NCBI GenBank assembly: GCA_030490835.1
Contig: CM059975.1
Location: 50,831,174-50,895,173, forward strand
Direction of reading: 5' to 3'
DNA length: 64,000 bases
From: Annona cherimola
Lineage: Eukaryota; Streptophyta; Magnoliopsida; Magnoliales; Annonaceae
Position numbers and translations under genes: made by a program. Within the stretch, counting starts at the first letter, position 1; every line of letters starts with the position of its first letter. Shown here piece by piece: positions 34,580 to 44,974 of the stretch. Under the pieces are notes generated by a model, which made no database searches, was not told where the DNA came from, and was given only the letters and a program-made list of their open reading frames with translations.

Positions 34580-36282
34580 TGTTGGTCCCGAGTTAATGGC
34601 AAAACCCAAGAGGGGAGGGGTGAATTGGGTTCTTATAAAATTCTTTGGTAAATTAAAAACTTATCCCCTTGAAAGTTTAGTCCCCTTGATTGATGAAATG
34701 AAATGGAAAGCAATATAATGTAGAGAGCAGAAATATAAATCAAGCACACAAGATTTTTATCGTGGTTCGGGCAACCTCCCTACTCCACTCTTCCAAGCTC
34801 ACACTCCTTGTGACTTGGGTTCCACTATTATATTCCTCAAATACAATTAGAGCCACTGCTCTCTTCTAGATTCCAGCTCTAGGGGGCTTCAACAAATCTC
34901 AGCACAAGTAGGTGATGAGTTCCACTCCAATCACAAACTACTTTGCTTACACTTGATCTTAGTTCCTCAAACTAAATCAAGTTTAATACAATCAAATGAA
35001 ATAACAAAGGAATCTACATGTTACAGTTGTGTAGAAGCAGTTTAGCGCAGAGAAGAACTCGTAGAATTGGCTTTGAAGATTCAGAAGTTGAGCTCTAGCA
35101 GTTTGAAGCAAAGTTCTTCTTCTTTCGATTGGCTTCATCTCTTTAATGCTCTTGAAGATGGGAGTAATGCACACTTAATGATTTTCAGCTACTTCCCTGG
35201 TCCACAATGAATGCCTTTTATAATTGTGGAGGGAATCCGAACGTTTGAAGGTAGGTGGCGCACATTTAATGCGCCAATGTTCGAATATTTTCCGACCGTT
35301 GCGACCCAAGTCGCAGGTGGAGTCGACTTCGGGTGCGACTTCGCCCAAGTCGCAGATGGAGTCGACTTCGGGTGCGACTTCGCCTTCCGTAGCAACTTCA
35401 AGTTCCAGATTGGGTCGACTTGGGCATCGACTTGACCCAAGTCGCAGGTGGATTCGACTTCGGTGTGCGACTTAACCTCGTCAGTTAGCTTGACGAACTC
35501 GAAAACTTGGAATGCTTTAGTTTGCTTGGTTTCCTTCATGCCTTTTGTTGTTCTCTTGCATTTTTCATTTCCTTTTGAATCATTTTCTTCATTTTAGCTT
35601 GCTTTCATTAGCTCCATGTTTTGCAAGCCTTTGAACCCATATAGTCTTGAATCATATAATCTTGAATAACTTCTTGGTCGAGTTTATGCATCTTGCTTGG
35701 ACTTGGATTAGTCTTCAAATGTTTCAGTTTGAGCATCTAGGTTGCCTTGATCTTCGTCTTCATACAAGTTTGTCTTGAAAATAGTTAATCTCAGCTTGTC
35801 TTCTGAAATATCTCCTCTGCCCGATCGAAGTCGATGCCGGAGTCGACTTCGTCTGCGACTTCACCTCAAGTCGCAAGTGGAGTCGACTTCGGGTGCGACT
35901 TCGGCACTTCGGGGTCTGGACTTCAACTCTGGAAGGTTTTGTCATGTTGAAGTCGATACTGGAGTCGACTTGGTCTGCGACTTCGACCCAAGTCGCATGC
36001 GAAGTCGAATTCGTTTGCGACTTCGGCAGTTCAGCTCTCCATTTTCAACTCTGGAAGGAATCGACGCCTTGAAGTCGATATTGGAGTCGACTTGGGGATT
36101 GACTTGGCCTTAAGTCGATGCCTGAGTCGACTTGGAAATCGACTTATCCTTCCAAGCTTCGTTTTCCTCAAATGTATTGCCTTTAATCACTTCCACAAAC
36201 ATGTTAGTAGCCAAGACTTACTCAAATTGATTTGTTAATCATCAAAACATAGATTTAGCTTATTTTCCACATATTTTCAACA
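34580..36282 (-). mobile_element. Copia-1 3' LTR
   Basis: 1,703 bp, ending TTTTCAACA and starting TGTTGGTCCC on the plus strand. In minus orientation, U3 contains many GTCGAC palindromes (about 36150 to 35320), followed by TATAAAAGG at 35222-35214. Short frames here on either strand come from the AAGTCGAC-type repeats and are not genes. Confidence 0.95.
35214..35222 (-). promoter_or_regulatory. Copia-1 3' LTR TATA box
   Basis: Minus strand TATAAAAGG, downstream of the palindrome-rich U3. The identical site in the 5' LTR is at 43907-43915, and related sites are at 47488-47496 and 50284-50292 in Copia-2. Confidence 0.7.
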
Positions 36283-36548
36283 ATCTCCCCCTTTTTGATG
36301 ATTGACAAAACCGATTTGAGTGTATACCTTTCAACATGCTAATTTTGCATTTTGAAATTTTATCATACTTATGCAAACAGTCAAGTTGAAAACATTCAAT
36401 TAGCAATTATAAAAGCTTGTACTCATAAAAGCTTATACTCAAAATCCCTCTCTTCTCCCCCTTTTTGTCAATATATCAAAAAGTAGAGTGTAAAGTAAGA
36501 GACAGGTGGGTGTGCTCCCCCTAAACAGGTGCTCCCCCTTAGTTCGTG
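36283..36548 (-). other. Copia-1 3' untranslated region with multiple polypurine tracts
   Basis: Minus strand: the RNase H stop is followed by AAGGGGGAGCACC, AGGGGGAGCACAC, AAAAAGGGGGAGAAG and finally AAAAAGGGGGAGAT touching the LTR. The last is the functional-looking polypurine tract that primes second-strand synthesis. Several copies of such a tract are, as I recall, a reported feature of Sireviruses. Confidence 0.75.
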
Positions 36549-38024
36549 CTAAGTTAATTCAAGCATTCCCATATCATTTCTAATTTTATAGAATGGTTCT
36601 TTTGCTAGAGGTTTGGTGAATATATCTGCAATTTGATCTTCAGTTCTTACATATTCCAAACATATGTCATGATTTTCTACATGTTCTCTAATAAAATAGT
36701 GTCTAAGGTCTATATGTTTGGTCCTATAATGCAATACTGGATTTTTAGTTAAACATATGGAACTAGTATTATCACATCTAATAGGTATATCTTTAAAATT
36801 CATGCCATAGTCCCTAAGTTGTTGTTTCATCCAAAGTAATTGGGCACAACAGCTCCCGGCGGCAATGTATTCGGCTTCCGCCGTAGATAAAGCAATACTA
36901 GTTTGTTTTCTTGAAAACCATGAAACCAACATGTTCCCAAGAAATTGACATGTTCCACTAGTGCTTTTTCTATCTACTTTGTAACCGGCAAAATCCGCAT
37001 CCGAGTAGCCGATTAGATCAAAATTAGAGCCCTTTGGATACCAAAGTCCTATGTTGGTAGTGTCCACTAAATATCTGAAAATTCTTTTCACAGCTACCAA
37101 GTGTGATTCTTTTGGACATGACTGAAATCTATAGCACATACACACACTAAACAATATATCAGGCTTAGAAGCAGTTAAATACAATAAAGAACCTATCATG
37201 CTTCTATACAATTTCAGATCAACTATTTTTCCTTTCTCATCTTTGTCGATTTTGATTATTGAGCTCATAGGCGTGTTTGCTCCTTTGCTATTCTCCATGC
37301 CAAACTTCTTCAACATTTCTTTGATATACTTGGACTGGTTAATGAAGATTCCTTCATTTAGTTGCTTGATTTGCAGTCCAAGGAAGAAATTCAGCTCTCC
37401 CATCATGCTCATCTCAAATTCTTTCTGCATAAGCTCAGAAAATTCTTGACAAAGAGTCTCATTAGTAGCACCGAAAATAATATCATCAACATAAATTTGA
37501 ATAATCAATATATCCTTTTCTTTGTATTTGATAAACAAAGTGGTGTCTACCTTTCCCTTTTGAAAGTCATGATTAATCAAAAATTTGCTTAATCTATCAT
37601 ACCAAGCCCTTGGAGCTTTTTTTAATCCATATAATGCTTTAGTTAATTTGTATACAAATTGAGATTGATCTTTTTCCTCAAATCCAGGTGGTTGTTCAAC
37701 ATACACCTCTTCATTTATATATCCATTCAAAAATGCACTTTTAACATCCATTTGAAACAATTTAAAGTTCATGTGAGATGCAAAAGCTAGTAAGATGCGA
37801 ATTGCTTCCAATCTAGCAACCGGGGCATAGGATTCCTCAAAATCTATTCCTTCTTCTTGTGAGTATCCTTTTGCCACAAGTCTAGCTTTGTTTCTCACTA
37901 CAAGTCCACTTTCATCTAATTTGTTCCTAAAGACCCACTTGGTGCCAATAACAGTACAATCGTTTGGTCTAGGAACAAGGTGCCAAACTTGGTTTCTTTC
38001 AAATTGATTTAGCTCTTCTTGCAT
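36549..38024 (-). pseudogene. Copia-1 reverse transcriptase and RNase H (longest intact part)
   Basis: A 491-residue open stretch. Reverse transcriptase motifs: [10 protein letters not shown] at 92-101, [12 protein letters not shown] at 131-142 and the catalytic YVDD at 178-181. RNase H follows with YSDADFAG at 340-347, STAEAEY at 380-386, CDN at 417-419 and ADIFTKPLA at 466-474, so all catalytic acids are present. It ends LGMLELT-like at the usual copia terminus. The upstream frame is the same, but a Trp codon has become TAG at 38034, so the ATG at 38024 is only an internal Met. The domain itself looks intact; the polyprotein is not. Confidence 0.9.
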
Positions 38025-38033
38025 TGCTATAAT

Positions 38034-38678
38034 CTAGTTTTCATCATCAAGAGCTTGATCAATATTGGATGGTTCAATCTTAGATACAAAGGCGTATTGT
38101 CCACAAACATTTTTCTTTGACCTTCTAGTTTTTACACCTTCATATACATTCCCTATAACTTGTTCAATTGGATGGGCATGTTTGAATTTTAAATCAGTTG
38201 GAGGTTTGTAAGAATTATTACCTTCACTTACCCTTTCCTCCAAGGAATCTTCTTGCTTTTCCAGATGCAATTTTTCTAGACTACTTGCTATATCATCTGC
38301 ATCACTTAAGTCATCTTTTCTTTTGAAGCATGGGTTAGTTTCATCAAAAACAACATGTATGGACTCTTCTACAACTTGGTTTCGTTTATTGAATACTCTA
38401 TATGCTTTGCTATTTGATGAGTAACCAAGGAATATTGCCTCATCACTTTTAGCATCTAGTTTTCCCAAGTTGGTTTTTCCATTGTTCAAAACATAGCATG
38501 TGCATCCAAAAGCATGAAAATAAGAGATATTTGGTTTTCTTCCTTTCCATGGCTCATGTGGGGTCTTTTTCAAGATTGCTCTAATGGTAACTCGATTTAA
38601 AACATGACAAGCTGTACTTACAGCTTCACCCCAAAATTTATTGGATAGTTTGCTCTCATTTAGCATTGTTCTAGCCAT
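38034..38678 (-). pseudogene. Copia-1 integrase C-terminal part and linker
   Basis: Encodes MARTMLNESKLSNKFWGEAV, the late integrase core and the segment after it, then ISYFHAFGCTCYVLN and FLGYSSNSKAYRVFNKRNQV, typical of the copia integrase C-terminus. An acidic, variable linker follows and leads into RT. It is separated from the integrase core upstream by a one-base deletion near 38690-38700 and from RT by the TAG at 38034. Confidence 0.85.
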
Positions 38679-38679
38679 C

Positions 38680-39622
38680 TCTTGTATAGTTCTGTTTTCC
38701 TTTCAACTACTCCATTTTATTGTGGAGTTCTTGGTGCAGAAAATGTATGATGAATCCTTTTTTCATTACATAATTCTATGAATCGTTTGTTTTCAAATTC
38801 ACCACCATGATCACTTCTTATAGTCATAATAGTACTTTATTTTTTATTTTGCACCAAATTTACAAAAGTTACAAACATAGAGAAGGTTTCATCTTTGCTA
38901 GCTAAGAGAATTACCTATGTGAATCTTGAAAAATCATCAACTATTACAAACACATATTTCTTTCCACCAATGGTTAGAATGTCGGATGGCCCATATAGAT
39001 CCATGTGTAGCAATTCAAGTGGCCTAGTGGTGGATATTTCCTTTTTGGTAGAGAAAGGCATTTTAGGTTGTTTTGATAATTGACATGCCTTGTAAATTTT
39101 GTCTTTATCATATTTCAACTTTGGCAAGCCTTCTACCAAACTCTTCTTCCATAAGGTCTTTATATTTCCCATGTTTATATGCCCAAGCCTTTTATGCCAT
39201 ACCCATGGATCATTATCAATGGCCATTAGACATTGACCATCTAGTTCATCAAGTGAAACCAAATATACATTTCCATGTCTTTTTCCACTAAACATGATAT
39301 GTTCTCCATCAAATACATTACATATAGATGATTCAAACACAACCTTGTATCCTTTGTCACATAATTGACTAATTCTCATTAGATTGTGCTTGAGTCCTTC
39401 AACAAACAAAACATCTTCCATGCATGCATTTGAAATACTATATATGTTTCCTTTACCTTTAATTTTACCTTTCTCATTATTACCAAAGGCAACTGTTCCA
39501 TCATTGCAAGGCTTAAGTTTATAAAATAAACTTCTTTCTCCGGTCATATGCCTTGAACAACCGCTATCCGTGAACCACACGTTGTTTGCCTTTGCCTTGA
39601 AACATATCTGAAAAATAAACAA
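38680..39622 (-). pseudogene. Copia-1 protease and integrase core (several stops)
   Basis: Starts near 39622 and reads FTDSGCSRHMTGE, with the DSG protease motif. Then comes the pre-integrase zinc region (WHKRLGHINMGNIK ... KACQLSK), where the first Cys of CxxC is Tyr (IYKAC). The integrase core has LLHMDLYGPS and, further on, IRSDHGGEFENKRF and NGVVERK. Compared with the plus-strand Copia there are a TGG-to-TAG stop at 38915-38913, a GAA-to-TAA in the IN core (near 38835), a CAA-to-TAA (near 38720) and a frameshift just after NGVVERK. Inactive. Confidence 0.85.
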
Positions 39623-39629
39623 GTAGATC

Positions 39630-41032
39630 TTATCTCTTTGGTACCCATTTTATGGGTCTATTTGGGTTAGTAATATGATTCAATCTTTGTTGCTCTAACT
39701 TAGAAAGCCCAAATCTTGTGTTTCTTTGAACCCAAACTAGTTTTGCACCATGGTCATACAGTTTCTTAAAGTTACATTTATAGGCTTTATGACCCATTTT
39801 ATTGCAGAAATTGCAAGCCATTGGTAATCTAGGAGTAGGCCTCCAAGTATGTAACGGTTCAAACGTTGGCCTTCTAGTCCACATAACATTTTTTCTTTTT
39901 GGCTTGTATATTGGTGCAGTTTTGGTTTGATATTTCCCAAGTATTGGCATATTTGATTTGCCACTTTCTTTTTGCTCAAATGTATAGTATCCAAGACCTC
40001 TTTTATTTGTTTGGGAGGTCATGTTCAGAAATATTTTTACATTTTCCCCTGGATTAAAGAACTTAGCTAATGATTCATTTAATGATTCGTTCTCCTTTTT
40101 CAGTTTCTCTACTTCTTTCAAAAGCAATTCATTTTCATCTTTCAATTTTGATGATCTTTCAGCTAGTTTTCCATTTACAATAATAACGGAGTTACATTGT
40201 TGTCTCTTCAATGACAACTTGTTTCCTAGCTTTTTGATTTCTTCATATAGTGAATCATATGCAAGTTGTAGTTCTTCTAATTCAGTACATTTGAGGCATT
40301 CATGAAAAGAAGAATAACTAGATTGAGAATGGCAAGGTTTGGAAGTTACCTCTTCATTGCTTGTGCACTTTGTTGAGATGGTTTGTTCTTCCAAAACTTC
40401 CGTTGTGTTCAAACACAACAGATTTTCTTCTTGTTCGATTCGCGCCATGCAGCATATTCTAGCACAATTTGCCGCCTCAAATTCGTCGGTTGAGGAGCTG
40501 CTTGTTGATGAAGTTTCTTCATTGACGTACATGCCTCTTCCCTTTGGCCTTTGGTATTTCCTGTTTTCATGTCTTTCCCTCCTTTCTTGTTGATCTTTTG
40601 ATTTCTCTTCCGGCGTAGGACATTGAGCTTGCATATGTCCCATCCCGCCGCATCTATAGCACTTTGTTGGCTCCTTCTTCTTCTCTCTTCGTGGCCTTTC
40701 TTTGAAGTCTTTGAAGTTTCTTTCTTTTCGCACAAACTTTCGAAATTTGCGAGTGAGTAGTGCTATATCTTCATCATCGTTGTGAGATGAGGAGGTAGAT
40801 TCTTCTGAGTTGTGGGTGGCCTTTAGTGCAATAGCTTTCTTCCCTTTGTGATTATCTTCATTTCTTTTCTTAATTAGCTCATGTGACATTAGTGAGCTAA
40901 TAAGATCTTCTAGCTTTAAAGTATTTAGATCTTTGGCTTCTTCTATTGCTGTAATCTTTGGAGTCCATGAGTCAGGTAGCGCCCTTAGTATCTTCATAAC
41001 CTGTTCAGATTTAGAGATAGCCTTTCCAAGAC
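39630..41032 (-). pseudogene. Copia-1 gag, C-terminal two-thirds
   Basis: Continues the gag after the solo LTR insertion; the apparent start Met and next few residues at 41045-41033 come from the LTR. It contains SEQVMKILRALPDSW, then a first CCHC knuckle CYRCGGMGHMQAQC (about 40659-40618), a Ser/Thr-rich segment, and a predicted coiled coil rich in Leu/Glu/Lys (about 40270-40020, LKDENELLLKEVEKLKKENE). A second knuckle, CNFCNKMGHKAYKC, lies near 39815-39770, and the end reads PIKWVPKR then stop. Gag forms the particle and binds RNA. A long gag with coiled coil fits Sireviruses. Confidence 0.85.
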
Positions 41033-42750
41033 TGTAACGCCCCATTCATAAAAATACTCAATAACTAATCAACGGCGCTACACAATCTAAGAAAAATTCG
41101 GCAGCATCTCCCCATAACATACAAGGGGTAATATGGAATGCATGACCTGATATTCATTACATTTCCATCTGTAACATTCAATCCTATTTATATACTTGCA
41201 TCTTCATATAATAAGAACATTCATATAGAAGGAAATCATTACATATTTTCCTTACACAACAACAGATATAATAGTCATGCATATGTGCATCAACAAGGAT
41301 TATAATCCAATCTGAAATACCAAATACATTATAGTTGTCAAAACGAATCCGCCTAAGTAATTGTCTACATATATGATTATCAAAAGAGCACAAGTCTAAA
41401 AGAACTGGAATCAACATATTGTGCTAGGGTCTCTCATGTTTGATCTTCAACTTGTCCCATCCTTAAGTTCCCCTTCTGACCTGCGATCTAAAACCACAAT
41501 AACAATGATATGAGTCTAAATAGACCCAGTAAGTAGATAGTGGTTAGCACAAAGTGCAAATAAGCATAATGTTGGATACTCATACAGTGATGAAGCTAAT
41601 ACACATGGGTCCAATACCCACTCCCAAGATCGTATACATATAACCATACACACAAATTGACCAACACAACCAATCAGCTACTCATGTCCATCAAGGGCCA
41701 TGAACAACCCTCTCCTCATGTCAATCAGGGGCCATGAACAACCCTTACAACCAACTATTTGAGATAACGTATCATACATAACAGACAATGAAACACATCG
41801 CAAACCACGCATACAACATCAACACAATTCAGATACAACACATAGATCTGTCACACAAGCATTTTATCAAACACATGATAGGTGCGAAATGAAAGAACCT
41901 TCAATTCATACTCTCGATTGGGGCAAATCAATTCACGTCACATTTCAACAATATAACAACTGCTAAGAAGTCTTTTACATCATAGAAATCACGCATTCAA
42001 AGTAAATTCACCATGAACCCTAACTGTTACGAACTCTACGCCTAATACCATGGAGTCGTTAGAAGCTATACATTCCCTCTAGCCTCGCATCGCGTTTAAC
42101 GTAAAATTTCATCACTAAATCGAGAAGGGGCGACATCTACTTACTTGAATCGAAATTTCCCCCAAAAACAGTGCTCCAGACTTAGACGGAGAGATTCGGA
42201 ACTTCCACGATTCGAGTCGATGATCCTCAAACAGTCGGTAGAGCTTCCTTGAATGAATCCGTGGCTAGCCCGAACTGAATGGTGGGGAAAGAAGAGAAGA
42301 CGCAGAGAACGGAAAGAGAAGAAGAAGGAAGATAGCCGGGTGCGGGATGAAAAAAATGAACCCTAGCACGCGCGGGCTTCCTTTATTACTGAATCCCTAT
42401 CGGGTCGGGTCGGAACATGGATCGGGTCTAATTGCAATTAGTAATTTACTCTCCCACTCATACGACTTAATAATTAAAATTTTCTTCGGGGGCGCTGCCC
42501 CCTTGACCCCCGCGACCTGACCGGGCAGGTCGAACCCCGTACCTACTCTGCGAGGGAAACAATAGTCATAGTGTCCATCAATGGAACGCTAATCATAATG
42601 CACATATGCACTATACATCTCCTAAATGTCGTGTCCATGTATGTTATGTATCCATTAATATCGTAAAATTCTTACTAGCATGTTCATAAGTTACCTCATA
42701 AATAGAGAAAATTTATAATAAAAATAGAATAAAAATACCTGGTCCTCACA
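41033..42750 (-). mobile_element. Solo gypsy-type LTR (1,718 bp) inside Copia-1 gag
   Basis: On the minus strand it starts TGTGAGGACCAGG and ends GGGGCGTTACA, flanked by a 5 bp duplication (AAGAC on the plus strand at 41028-41032 and 42751-42755). Removing it and one duplication restores a continuous gag frame. Minus-strand landmarks: AATAAAGG near 42381, a C/T-rich leader, donor-like CAA|GTAAGTAG near 42145, CTTACTGG at 41532-41525 and an acceptor-like TTATTGTGGTTTTAG ending 41488. No coding frame; the frame at 41184-41417 is spurious. Confidence 0.9.
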
Positions 42751-43224
42751 AAGACCTTTCAAAGCGTTAGTAATTTTAGAAAATCTAGCAAACATCTCAG
42801 AAATATTTTCTGTTTCTAGCATCTTGAAGCTTTCCAATTCTCCTATCAAAATATTTCTCCTAGTCCCTTGGACTTGAGAGGTTCCTTCATAAATAGATGT
42901 TAAAGTATCCCATATTTCTTTAGCGGTTAGGCAAGAGGATACTCTATCATATTCAGAAGCTATAAGAGCACAAAATAGTGAGTTCATAGCTTTAGCATTG
43001 CTCTTTACAGTTCTTACTTCCTCTTCGGTCCATTTGGAAGCTCTTTCATCAGTTGGCAAGATTACACCGTCTTGGATTGCAATCCAAGAGTCTATATCGG
43101 TAGCCATAATGAGTTGCTTCATATGAAGCTTCCAATAGCCGAAATTGTTCCCATCAAACAATGGTGGCCTAGTAAATGATTGGCCTTCGGCAAATGCAGG
43201 AACGGAAGTCGATTGGGATGCCAT
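42751..43224 (-). pseudogene. Copia-1 gag, N-terminal part
   Basis: 158 codons from ATG 43224 to the insertion point. Encodes MASQSTSVPAFAEGQSFTRP, PPLFDGNNFGYWKLHMK and the UBN2-type gag core (KEIWDTLTSIYEGTSQVQ, ISEMFARFSKITNALKG). The start follows the PBS by about 35 bases and matches the plus-strand Copia start at 55033. It ends when the frame enters the solo LTR. Confidence 0.85.
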
Positions 43225-43258
43225 ATCACTAGATCTCTTTGGTTTAACTCAAAGACCT

Positions 43259-43270
43259 GCTCTGATACCA
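43259..43270 (-). other. Copia-1 primer binding site
   Basis: Minus strand TGGTATCAGAGC, two bases from the LTR end at 43273. Complementary to the 3' end of plant initiator methionine tRNA. Confidence 0.9.
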
Positions 43271-43272
43271 CT

Positions 43273-44974
43273 TGTTGGTCCCGAGTTAATGGCAAAACGC
43301 AAGAGGGGAGGGGTGAATTGGGTTCTTATAAAATTCTTTGGTAAATTAAAAACTTAACCCCTTGAAAGTTTAGTCCCCTTGATTAATGAAATGAAATGGA
43401 AAGCAATATAATGTAGAGAGCAGAAATATAAATCAAGCACACAAGATTTTTATCGTGGTTCGGGCAACCTCCCTACTCCACTCTTCCAAGCTCACACTCC
43501 TTGTGACTTAGGTTCGACTATTGTATTCCTCAAATACAATTAGAGCCACTGCTCTCTTCTAGATTCCAGCTCTAGGGGGCTTCAACAAATCTCAGCACAA
43601 GTAGGTGATGAGTTCCACTCCAATCACACACTACTTTGCTTACACTTGATCTTAGTTCCTCAAACTAAATCAAGTTTAATACAATCAAATGAAATAACAA
43701 AGGAATCTACATGTTACAGTTGTGTAGAAGCAGTTTAGCGCAGAGAAGAACTCGTAGAATTGGCTTTGAAGATTCAGAAGTTGAACTCTAGCAGTTTGAA
43801 GCAAAGTTCTTCTTCTTTCGATTGGCTTCATCTCTTTAATGCTCTTGAAGATGGGAGTAATGCACACTTAATGATTTTCAGCTACTTCCCTAGTCCACAA
43901 TGAATGCCTTTTATAATTGTGGAGGGAATCCGAACGTTTGAAGGTAGGTGGCGCACATTTAATGCGCCAATGTTCGAATATTTTCCGACCGTTGCGACCC
44001 AAGTCGCAGGTGGAGTCGACTTCGGGTGCGACTTCGCCCAAGTCGCAGATGGAGTCGACTTCGGGTGCGACTTCGCCTTCCGTAGCAACTTCAAGTTCCA
44101 GATTGGGTCGACTTGGGCATCGACTTGACCCAAGTCGCAGGTGGATTCGACTTCGGTGTGCGACTTCACCTCGTCAGTTAGCTTGACGAACTTGAAAACT
44201 TGGAATGTTTTAGTTTGCTTGGGTTCCTTCATGCCTTTTGTTGTTCTCTTGCATTTTTCATTTCCTTTTGAATCATTTTCTTCATTTTAGCTTGCTTTCA
44301 TTAGCTCCATGTTTTGCAAGCCTTTGAACCCATATAGTCTTGAATCATATAATCTTGAATAACTTCTTGGTCGAGTTTATGCATCTTGCTTGGACTTGGA
44401 TTAGTCTTCAAATGTTTCAGTTTGAGCATCTAGGTTGCCTTGATCTTCGTCTTCATACAAGTTTGTCTTGAAAATAGTTAATCTCAGCTTGTCTTCTGAA
44501 ATATCTCCTCTGCCCGATCGAAGTCGATGCCGGAGTCGACTTCGTCTGCGACTTCACCTCAAGTCGCAAGTGGAGTCGACTTCGGGTGCGACTTCGGCAC
44601 TTCGGGGTCTGGACTTCAACTCTGGAAGGTTTTGTCATGTTGAAGTCGATACTGGAGTCGACTTGGTCTGCGACTTCGACCCAAGTCGCATGCGAAGTCG
44701 ACTTCGTTTGCGACTTCGGCAGTTCAGCTCTCCATTTTCAACTCTGGAAGGAATGGACGCCTTGAAGTCGATATTGGAGTCGACTTGGGGATCGACTTGG
44801 CCTTAAGTAGATGCCTGAGTCGACTTGGAAAGCGACTTATCCTTCCAAGCTTCATTTTCTTCAGATGTATAGCCTTTAATCACTTCCACAAACATGTTAG
44901 TAGCAAGACTTACTCAAATTGATTTGTTAATCATCAAAACATAGATTTAGCTTATTTTCCACATATTTCCAACA
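43273..44974 (-). mobile_element. Copia-1 5' LTR
   Basis: 1,702 bp, about 98.6% identical by eye to the 3' LTR, with TATA at 43915-43907 (minus). Differences include a one-base indel near 44904. The upper flank is the duplication TCAAG at 44975-44979. Confidence 0.95.

Larger units (their letters stand above)
34580..44974 (-). mobile_element. Copia-1: complete Sirevirus-like Ty1/copia element (10.4 kb)
   Basis: Two LTRs (34580-36282 and 43273-44974), a PBS next to the right LTR and a purine tract next to the left one define a minus-strand element. It is flanked by a perfect TCAAG duplication (34575-34579, 44975-44979). Order on the minus strand: gag, protease, integrase, RT, RNase H, i.e. 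Ty1/copia. A long gag with a coiled coil and two CCHC knuckles, long LTRs, several GGGGGAG purine tracts at the 3' end and palindromes upstream of the TATA box suggest the Sirevirus lineage. I count by eye about 23 differences plus one 1-bp indel between LTRs (about 1.4%). The coding region has several stops, a frameshift and a nested solo LTR in gag, so it is not autonomous. Confidence 0.95.

Noticed and set aside
35189..36113. Open frames on both strands of the Copia LTRs (also near 43882-44806, 47476-48337 and 50281-51008)
   Set aside because: They arise from AAGTCGAC-type repeats, which are open in several frames, and are shared only because the LTRs are copies.
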